In this document: one piece after another, positions 55,643 through 61,804 of the stretch | Layout of the letters: each line of letters opens with the position of its first letter | Numbering within the stretch: position 1 is the first letter of the stretch | NCBI RefSeq assembly: GCF_014650075.1 | Contig: NZ_BMUG01000001.1 | Coordinates: forward strand, 758,710 to 822,709 | DNA from: Streptomyces microflavus | GTDB taxonomy: Bacteria > Actinomycetota > Actinomycetes > Streptomycetales > Streptomycetaceae | Direction: 5' to 3' | Length of the DNA stretch: 64,000 nucleotides | Made by a program: the position numbers and the translations under genes | The notes under the pieces: model-generated | What the model saw: the letters and a program-made list of their open reading frames with translations, nothing else | Told to the model about the DNA's origin: nothing | Databases searched by the model: none

Positions 55643-56409
55643 CGGCGCCGGCGGGCCTGGAACACGGCGGCTACGCCCAGCAGCAGGACGGCCCCGATGC
55701 CGACGAGGAGCCCGGCGGAGGGGCCACCGCCGCCGTCCCCGTCATCCACGCCGTCCCCGTCATCCACGCCGTCCCCGTCATCCGCTGCCGGTGCCGAGGA
55801 GGCGGCAGGCGCGGAGGGCTCCCCGCTGCCGTCCTTCTTGCTGCCGTCACCCGACACCTGCTCGCCGCACCCGGACCTCGGATAACCCGAGATCGCGCAG
55901 ATCATCGCGCTGCTGTCGTACCGCAGCGGCTTCGCCACCGAGGCGAGCGCCTCCGCGCTGCTGGCGTCCGGCGCGACCTGGGCGCAGGCGGTGCGCAGCG
56001 CGGGCGGCTCCTCCCCGTCCGGGGCGTCCGCCGCCGTACCGGGGTCGATCACCAGGGCGACCCGCTTGGAACCGTCCTTCGCCGGGGTGTCCGCACAGAT
56101 CGCCCCGAAGTCGGGGGCGCGGCGCGGCTGGTCGGCGTCGGCGGAGTCCTCGCTGACGGAGAACCGGAAGCCCTGGACCGTACCGTCGTCGGGGCGCAGG
56201 AGGGAGGGGCCCTGGGTGGCGTACGCCCAGTCCTTGCCGTTCGCCTCCCAGAAGGACCAGTAGCGGTACCCGGCGGCCTCGGCACCGCCCGCCCCGAACA
56301 GGACCGCCGAGGCGGCGAGCAGGGTGGTGAGGAGAGCGGCGATCGGAGCCCGGAGCACTGCTCCGGACGGTGTGCGCCGCTCACCGGCGCACCCGGCACG
56401 ATCCGTCAC
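55639..56409 (-). CDS. SCO2322-family cell-surface protein of the B12-riboswitch operon
   Basis: 256 residues from GTG 56409 (GTGA overlap with the upstream gene). A signal peptide (about 18-46) precedes a compact domain with YRYWSFWEANGKDWAYATQG and RFSVSED, then a low-complexity GDGVDDGDG repeat, and a C-terminal membrane helix and Arg tail (AVFQARRRR) that anchors it. NCBI uses the name SCO2322 family (recalled). Its location between a B12-controlled surface protein and EcfT suggests a role in ligand capture; no function is proven. Confidence 0.85.
   Translation of the reverse strand: MTDRAGCAGERRTPSGAVLRAPIAALLTTLLAASAVLFGAGGAEAAGYRYWSFWEANGKDWAYATQGPSLLRPDDGTVQGFRFSVSEDSADADQPRRAPDFGAICADTPAKDGSKRVALVIDPGTAADAPDGEEPPALRTACAQVAPDASSAEALASVAKPLRYDSSAMICAISGYPRSGCGEQVSGDGSKKDGSGEPSAPAASSAPAADDGDGVDDGDGVDDGDGGGGPSAGLLVGIGAVLLLGVAAVFQARRRR
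55735..55783. repeat. 18-base tandem repeat in the SCO2322-family gene
   Basis: Unit GTCATCCACGCCGTCCCC at 55741-55758 and 55759-55776, with partial copies either side; it encodes the DDGDGV spacer. Confidence 0.85.
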
Positions 56410-57671
56410 GGCTGCTGCTTCTTCCGGCGCATGGAGAGCAGGAAACCGATGCCCGCGCCGAAGAGCAGACCGATGCCGACCAGCCACCACAGGCCGAGCC
56501 CGCCGTCGTCGCTCTCGGTGCCGCTGGAGGGCTGCGGACCGCTCGGGGTCGGCGAGGGGAGCGCGGTCGCGGCGGGGGAGGGGCCGGTCGCGTTGAGCTG
56601 CTTGACCAGGTCGGTCCCGCCGAAGTTGCGGGCGTCGGCGCCGGTGGCGTGCGCGGCGAAGATCAGCTGCGCGGAGGCGGCGGGCCCGCCCTGCTTCGCC
56701 CAGGTCCCGGCGTTCTTCTCCAGCCACTTCACCGAGGCGGCGGCCTTGTCCTTGTGCCCCGAGGCGGCGAGGGAGACGACCGCGTCCGCCGTGTTGCCGA
56801 AGTCGGGCTGCGGCTCGGCGTCCTCGGCGCCCGGCATCGGGGGCTGCTCCAGGTAGGGGGAGGCGGCCAGGGTCGCGGCGAGGTAGTGGGCGCCGTTCTG
56901 CGCGCTCTGCTCGGCGGTGAGGTCGTCGCCCTTGGTGCAGACGGGGTCCTTCACCGCGTTGGCGTCCCCGACGGCCATGCCCTTGCCCAGCAGCCCGAGC
57001 ACGGCGGCGGCCGACGCGTCGTTGTTGGCGACGAGCTCGCCCTTCTTGCCGGGCTGGTAGGCGAAGGCGCCGCCGTCCTCCTTGCCGCACGGGATGGCCA
57101 GGGCCTGGAGCGCGGTGTAGGGGGTCCTGCCGTCGGCGGTGGTCACCTCGCCGATCGGGACGCTCGTACGGGCGAGGGCGCCGATCACGACGGCGGTGGA
57201 GTTGGCGTCGCTGGGGCTGCCCGGGTTGTACCCCCAGCCGCCGTCCTCGTTCTGGACGGACTTCAGCCAGTCGGCCCCGTTGTCGGCGGCGTCACGGTGC
57301 TGGTTCACCTCGACGAGCGCCTGCACGGCGGCGGCCGTGGCGTTGGTGTCCATCACGGTCGACGCGTCGCACGGCTTCGCGGGGTCCCGGTAGGAGGTGA
57401 ACGCGCCGCTGTCGCACTGCTGCCCCACCAGCCAGTCCACCGCCTGCGTCGACGGTGTGACGTACTCGATCTTCTGGGCGAGGAAGGCCAGCGACTGCCG
57501 CCACACCCCGTCGTACGTGGGGTCCGTGGTGCCGTAGAGCCCCGGCGGCAGTTCGGCCGACGGGGAGGGGCTCGGTGCGGCGACCGCGACGGGTGCGGCC
57601 GCGAAGGGTGCGGCCGCGCCCAGAAGAACGGCGGTGGTCGCGAGCGCGGCTGCGCTGCGGCGTACGGTCAT
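56406..57671 (-). CDS. prenyltransferase/squalene-oxidase-repeat surface protein, B12-riboswitch controlled
   Basis: 421 residues from ATG 57671. A signal peptide (1-33) and then alpha-toroid repeats (QNEDGGWGYN-type QxxDGGWG) like those of terpene cyclases, but with no DxDD or other catalytic motif visible. The intrinsic-factor/transcobalamin fold is also an alpha-toroid that binds B12. A C-terminal helix and RRKKQQP tail anchor it. First gene after the cobalamin riboswitch, so I infer a surface cobalamin-binding or delivery protein. Confidence 0.85.
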   Translation of the reverse strand: MTVRRSAAALATTAVLLGAAAPFAAAPVAVAAPSPSPSAELPPGLYGTTDPTYDGVWRQSLAFLAQKIEYVTPSTQAVDWLVGQQCDSGAFTSYRDPAKPCDASTVMDTNATAAAVQALVEVNQHRDAADNGADWLKSVQNEDGGWGYNPGSPSDANSTAVVIGALARTSVPIGEVTTADGRTPYTALQALAIPCGKEDGGAFAYQPGKKGELVANNDASAAAVLGLLGKGMAVGDANAVKDPVCTKGDDLTAEQSAQNGAHYLAATLAASPYLEQPPMPGAEDAEPQPDFGNTADAVVSLAASGHKDKAAASVKWLEKNAGTWAKQGGPAASAQLIFAAHATGADARNFGGTDLVKQLNATGPSPAATALPSPTPSGPQPSSGTESDDGGLGLWWLVGIGLLFGAGIGFLLSMRRKKQQP

Positions 57672-57721
57672 GGCGGGCTGTGCCTCTCCTGCGGGGGCCG
57701 GCTCTCCCGGGCGCACGAGGG

Positions 57722-57955
57722 CACCGGGCTCCGGCCCCGTATACCTCGACGGTGCCGGCCACCGGGGTCCCGGTGGCCCTGGGGCCCGTGGTCGCACTGC
57801 CCCCACGGCCCCTGCCGCTCACGCTCCGCGGACAGGGCGTTCCGGCGGCCGTCGGGCGGACGGTTCCACGGACGGTTCACGGCTGGGGCCGGCGCCGGAT
57901 TCGCACCGGCTTCCCCCTGTACGGGCATGATGACGACCTGCCCACTCTACCGGGC
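57722..57955 (-). promoter_or_regulatory. cobalamin riboswitch
   Basis: Read on the minus strand, this leader has the B12-box core AGGGGGAAGCCGGTGCGAAT followed by CCGGCGCCGGCCCC and GCCGTGAACCG (57878-57923), preceded by the P2-P3 arm GGCAGGTCGTC. A 3' hairpin GGCACCG/CGGTGCC (57722-57754) could be the expression platform. The start at 57671 is downstream. The boundaries of the aptamer ends are approximate. It puts the five-gene ECF operon under adenosylcobalamin repression. Confidence 0.88.
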
Positions 57956-58040
57956 CGTAGCGTCCCTCCCCGGGGCGGCAGACCGCTCGCGTCATGACTG
58001 CGTGCCGTACGTGACTGCGTGCCGTGGGGGACGGGACGGC

Positions 58041-59087
58041 TCACACCGAGATGTACGTGACCGGGTCGCTGCCGGCGACCGCCTCCGCGCGCCCGAGCTT
58101 CACCAGCCGGCGCAGATGGGACTCGGCCTCCGAGACGGCGATCGACCGCGAACCGTGCGGGATCTGCTCCCAGGGCCGGTTCCACTCCATCCGCTCGGCC
58201 AGCTGCCACGGGGTCAGCGGCGTGGCGAGCAGGGCGAGCAGCCCGGTCAGCCGTTCCTCGTGGTGGTCCAGCAGCTCCTGTACGCGCCCGCCCGCATCGG
58301 TGAACGCGTGCTGGTGGGCGGGCAGCACCTCGGCCACCCCGAGCCGCCCGATCCGCTCCAGCGAGGCGAGGTAGTCCCCGAGCGGATCGGTGACCGCGGT
58401 GTCGTCGGGGTCCTCGTACAGCCCGATGTGCGGACTGATGCCCGGCAGCAGATGGTCACCGGAGAACAGCCGCCCGTTCCCCGCGAGCCCCGCCGGGTGC
58501 CGCTCCTCCAGGTGGAGGCAGACATGGCCCGGGGTGTGGCCGGGGGTCCAGACGGCACGCAGCCGCCGCCCGGCGAGGTCGAGCAGCTCGCCGGGCACGA
58601 TCTCGCGGTCCGGCAGGGCGGCGCGCAGTCCGGGCAGGGTCCGCAGCCGGCCTCGGCCGCGGGCGGCGAGCAGGGGGGCGAGGTGGTCGTCGGGGGCGCC
58701 GACGGCGGCGAGCTTCCGGGCGAGGTAGCCGAGCCAGGTGCCGGGCTCGGCCTCCCGGGTGCGCCGGACGATCGCGGTGTCCGCCTCGTGCATCGCGATC
58801 CAGGCCCCGGACGCCTCGCGGACCTGGCCGGAGAGCCCGTGGTGGTCGGGGTGGTGGTGGGTGATGACGACGCCGTGGACGTCGGCGACGGAGGTACCGA
58901 GGGTGGCGAGCCCGGCGACCAGGGTGTCCCAGGACGCCGGGTCGTCCCACCCCGTATCGATGAGGACGGGCCCCCGGTCGGTGTCGACGAGGTGGACCAG
59001 GGTGTGACCGAGGGGATTGTCCGGGATGGGGACCTTGATGCTGTGGACGCCCCCGCCGTGGTCGGTCACCTGCGTCACCTGCGTCAT
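58041..59087 (-). CDS. metallo-beta-lactamase fold hydrolase
   Basis: 348 residues from ATG 59087. MBL motif HHHPDHHG (THHHPDHHG zinc site), PGHTPGHVC and FSGDH, followed by a C-terminal winged-helix-like segment typical of LACTB2/RNase Z-like enzymes. It probably hydrolyses a thioester or lactone. It is divergent from the aldehyde dehydrogenase gene with a KstR-like site between, so it may act in the same lipid breakdown pathway. Confidence 0.9.
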   Translation of the reverse strand: MTQVTQVTDHGGGVHSIKVPIPDNPLGHTLVHLVDTDRGPVLIDTGWDDPASWDTLVAGLATLGTSVADVHGVVITHHHPDHHGLSGQVREASGAWIAMHEADTAIVRRTREAEPGTWLGYLARKLAAVGAPDDHLAPLLAARGRGRLRTLPGLRAALPDREIVPGELLDLAGRRLRAVWTPGHTPGHVCLHLEERHPAGLAGNGRLFSGDHLLPGISPHIGLYEDPDDTAVTDPLGDYLASLERIGRLGVAEVLPAHQHAFTDAGGRVQELLDHHEERLTGLLALLATPLTPWQLAERMEWNRPWEQIPHGSRSIAVSEAESHLRRLVKLGRAEAVAGSDPVTYISV

Positions 59088-59133
59088 GGGCTTCCCATCT
59101 CTGCTCGGCGGCGTGCGCTGATCCCACTGTAAC

Positions 59134-59147
59134 GAGAACTTGTTCCA
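59134..59147. promoter_or_regulatory. KstR-like site between MBL and ALDH genes
   Basis: GAGAACTTGTTCCA, one mismatch from TNNAACNNGTTNNA (recalled). GAACTTGTTC at its core is a perfect palindrome. Confidence 0.5.
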
Positions 59148-59214
59148 GTGGTAGCCCGGGTCTACCACTTTCTCGGTTCGTGGGTACGGTCCGAGCCGTG
59201 GACTCCTGGAACAG

Positions 59215-59230
59215 GAACTGGTATCAGTTC
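59215..59230. promoter_or_regulatory. second palindrome between MBL and ALDH genes
   Basis: GAACTGGTATCAGTTC with 6-base perfect arms, 54 bases before the ALDH start. It is likely an operator for the same or another TetR protein. Confidence 0.5.
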
Positions 59231-59284
59231 TGACGAGCAGTCAGTTACGGTGCAGACGGGTTCGCTTCGCGGGAGGCAACGACC

Positions 59285-60754
59285 ATGACGGAACTTACGG
59301 AGCTGGTGGAACACGGAAAGCTGTTCATCGGCGGGGAGTTCACCGACCCGCTGGGCACCGACGTCATCGAGGTGATCTCCCCGCACACCGAACAGGTCAT
59401 CGGCCGCGTACCGCACGCCTCCGAGGCCGACGTGGACCGGGCCGTCGCCGCGGCCCGCCGCGCCTTCGACGAGGGCCCCTGGCCCCGGATGACGCTGGAC
59501 GAGCGGATCGCGGTGATCACCCGGATCAAGGACGCCTTCGCCGTACGGTACGAGGAGTTCGCGCGCCTGATCAGCGCCCAGAACGGCACCCCGTACAGCG
59601 CGAGCGTGATGGTGCAGGCGCTCGCCGCGATGATGGTCTGGGACTCGGCGATCACGGTGGCGCGCACGTTCCCCTACGAGGGGCGGCGCGACGGAGTCCT
59701 CGGCCCCCTCCTGGTCCGCCGCGAACCGGTCGGCGTGGTGGCGGCGGTCGTCCCGTGGAACGTCCCCCAGTTCACGGCCGCGGCCAAACTGGCCCCGGCG
59801 CTCCTGGCCGGTTGCACGGCGGTCCTGAAGGTCTCCCCGGAAACCCCCCTGGACGCCTACCTGTTGGCGGAGATCGTGGCGGAGGCGGGCCTGCCGCCCG
59901 GGGTCCTCTCCATCCTCCCGGCCGACCGGGAGGTCAGCGAGTACCTGGTGGCGCACCGGGACATCGACAAGGTCTCCTTCACGGGCTCGGTCGCGGCGGG
60001 CCGCCGCGTCATGGAGGTCGCCTCCCGCAACCTCACCCGCGTCACCCTCGAACTGGGCGGCAAGTCGGCGGCGGTGATCCTGCCGGACGCGGACCTGGAG
60101 GCGGCGGTCGCGGGCATCGTCCCCTTCGCCTGGATGATCAACGGCCAGGCGTGCGTGGCCCAGACGCGCATCCTGGCCCCGCGCTCCCGCTACGACGAGA
60201 TGGCGGAGGTGTTCGCCGCAGCGGCCGGAGCCCTCCGCGTGGGCGACCCCCTGGACCCGACCACCGAACTGGGCCCTTTGGTAGCCCAACGCCAACAGCA
60301 ACGCTCCCTGGACTACATCCGCCTGGGCCAGGAGGAAGGCGCCAAGATCCTCACCGGCGGCAACCGCCCGTCCTCCCAGGAGCGAGGCTGGTACGTGGAG
60401 CCGACCCTCTTCGGCTCGGTCGACAACTCGATGCGCATCGCCCGCGAGGAGATCTTCGGCCCGGTGATCTGCCTGATCCCGTACGGCGACGAGGACGAGG
60501 CGGTCCGCATCGCCGACGACTCCCCGTACGGCCTCAGCGGCAGCGTCTGGACGGCCGACACCGAACGCGGCATCGACATCGCCCGCCGCGTCCGCACCGG
60601 CACGTACAGCGTGAACACCTTCAGCCTCGACATGCTCGGCCCGTTCGGCGGCTACAAGAACTCCGGCCTGGGCCGCGAGTTCGGCCCCGAGGGCTACGGC
60701 GAGTTCTTCGAGCACAAGATGATCCACCTCCCCGCCGGCTACCGGGAGGCATGA
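59285..60754 (+). CDS. aldehyde dehydrogenase (NAD(P)-dependent)
   Basis: 489 residues, GGGAGG ahead of the ATG. Catalytic Cys in NGQACVAQTRIL, Glu in TLELGGKSAAV, Asn in VPWNVPQF; cofactor loop FTGSVAAGRRV. In actinobacteria, a P450-ferredoxin-ALDH set oxidises terminal alcohols and aldehydes to acids that are then degraded. It is coupled to the ferredoxin gene by a one-base overlap and faces the MBL gene across a palindromic region. Confidence 0.94.
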   Translation: MTELTELVEHGKLFIGGEFTDPLGTDVIEVISPHTEQVIGRVPHASEADVDRAVAAARRAFDEGPWPRMTLDERIAVITRIKDAFAVRYEEFARLISAQNGTPYSASVMVQALAAMMVWDSAITVARTFPYEGRRDGVLGPLLVRREPVGVVAAVVPWNVPQFTAAAKLAPALLAGCTAVLKVSPETPLDAYLLAEIVAEAGLPPGVLSILPADREVSEYLVAHRDIDKVSFTGSVAAGRRVMEVASRNLTRVTLELGGKSAAVILPDADLEAAVAGIVPFAWMINGQACVAQTRILAPRSRYDEMAEVFAAAAGALRVGDPLDPTTELGPLVAQRQQQRSLDYIRLGQEEGAKILTGGNRPSSQERGWYVEPTLFGSVDNSMRIAREEIFGPVICLIPYGDEDEAVRIADDSPYGLSGSVWTADTERGIDIARRVRTGTYSVNTFSLDMLGPFGGYKNSGLGREFGPEGYGEFFEHKMIHLPAGYREA

Positions 60755-60987
60755 TGGGCGACCGCTGGCACGTGGAGGTCGACCGCTCCGTCTGCATCGG
60801 CTCCGGCATGTGCGTGAACCACGCCCCGGACGCCTTCCACCTGGACACGGCCCGCCAGTCCCACCCCCTGACGGAGGACCGCGACGCCGGGGAGCAGGTC
60901 CTTGCGGCGGCGGAGGGCTGCCCGGTGGAGGCGATCATGCTGACGCTGGTGGGGTCGGGGGAGGTGGTTTTTCCGCCGGAGGAGTGA
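60754..60987 (+). CDS. ferredoxin, single [3Fe-4S] or [4Fe-4S] cluster
   Basis: 77 residues from ATG 60754 (an ATG one codon earlier is possible). Cluster ligands: CIGSGMC, where Gly stands where a fourth ligand Cys would be, and EGCPVEAI. This is the P450-reducing ferredoxin type of Streptomyces. The start overlaps the ALDH stop (TGATG). It likely supplies electrons to a P450, perhaps the one at 49103. Confidence 0.93.
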   Translation: MGDRWHVEVDRSVCIGSGMCVNHAPDAFHLDTARQSHPLTEDRDAGEQVLAAAEGCPVEAIMLTLVGSGEVVFPPEE

Positions 60988-61077
60988 CCGTTTCGGGGTT
61001 GGGCGTCACGCAAGTGGCTGGGGGCCGGTTGGGCTATGTCGGCTCCGCCGTGAGACCTGGCAGACGTGATGTCAGAA

Positions 61078-61464
61078 CTATTCGCCCACAAGGTAGTCGT
61101 AGTGTTCAGCGTCAGGCTCCGTCAGGAGGTCGCGTCGTAGCTCACGGAGTGACGCGAGATCCTCGGCTTCCACCAGGCCGGACGCGGTGAGTTCACTGAG
61201 GGCATTGAGCTCGCTCTCTCGGCAGCCCCTCTCGGGTTCCACTGCTACTGCCGATGACAGGAGTGCTGCTACCACCCGGACCTCTCTCCGGTCGAATGAA
61301 TGACACCAATCGCAGATCCTTTCCGCTGTCACTTCCCTCGCCTCCCGGGAAAGTGATGTCTCCAGCAGGGTGATGATCTCCTTCAGCTCGAACGCCAACT
61401 CCGAAGGTGCACGCCGCACATGCGATCTTCTTGTCAGTAGAGCGATCGATTGTCCACCTGTCAC
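61078..61464 (-). CDS. small protein downstream of the Rhs locus, possible extra immunity protein
   Basis: 128 residues from GTG 61464; GTG 61419 (AGAAGA upstream) is a likely shorter start. Helical, acidic C-terminus (SLRELRRDLLTEPDAEHYDY). No motif I recognise. It shares strand and close spacing with the Rhs gene and its partner, a common place for orphan immunity genes. Coding bias is weaker than that of neighbours. Function inferred only from position. Confidence 0.55.
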   Translation of the reverse strand: MTGGQSIALLTRRSHVRRAPSELAFELKEIITLLETSLSREAREVTAERICDWCHSFDRREVRVVAALLSSAVAVEPERGCRESELNALSELTASGLVEAEDLASLRELRRDLLTEPDAEHYDYLVGE

Positions 61465-61546
61465 CGGTGGAGCGCTCGACGCCTGGCCTCTGGCCGGAGG
61501 CTCTGCAATGCGGTGATGAGAATTTCAGTGGCTTTTCTGAGGGAAA

Positions 61547-61804
61547 TCATTCCCGTTCACGCAACATCCGTGCGATATCGATGTCACGTTGAAGCGCACT
61601 CAGCCGAGGTGGATTTCTCGTGTCGTCCAACACCACTGCGTGCAGTCGATCGCCGACCTGCGGAGGGGCTACATCCTTGGATCGCCAGGACGGATGTTTG
61701 ACCTGGTCGATGAAGCCCGTGATGCCGTCAGCGTAAACTTGGCACCCGACCGACGCGACAGCGGTGATCACTACATCGACTTCTTGTTCATTTTTCCATG
61801 CCAT
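61547..61804 (-). CDS. S1/OB-fold-like small protein, likely immunity partner of the Rhs toxin
   Basis: 85 residues from ATG 61804, with GGAGG six bases upstream and its ATG overlapping the Rhs stop by one base (TAATG), so it is translationally coupled. The chain looks like an S1 RNA-binding/OB domain: VITAVASVGCQVYADGITGF, then PPQVGDRLHAVVLDDT and SALQRD. An immunity gene directly after the toxin fits Rhs biology. The S1-like match may instead reflect a translation-related role. Confidence 0.7.
   Translation of the reverse strand: MAWKNEQEVDVVITAVASVGCQVYADGITGFIDQVKHPSWRSKDVAPPQVGDRLHAVVLDDTRNPPRLSALQRDIDIARMLRERE

Noticed and set aside
56406..57671. Surface protein as a terpene cyclase
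   Set aside because: Alpha-toroid repeats are present but no DxDD or aromatic catalytic pattern; signal peptide and anchor argue against it.
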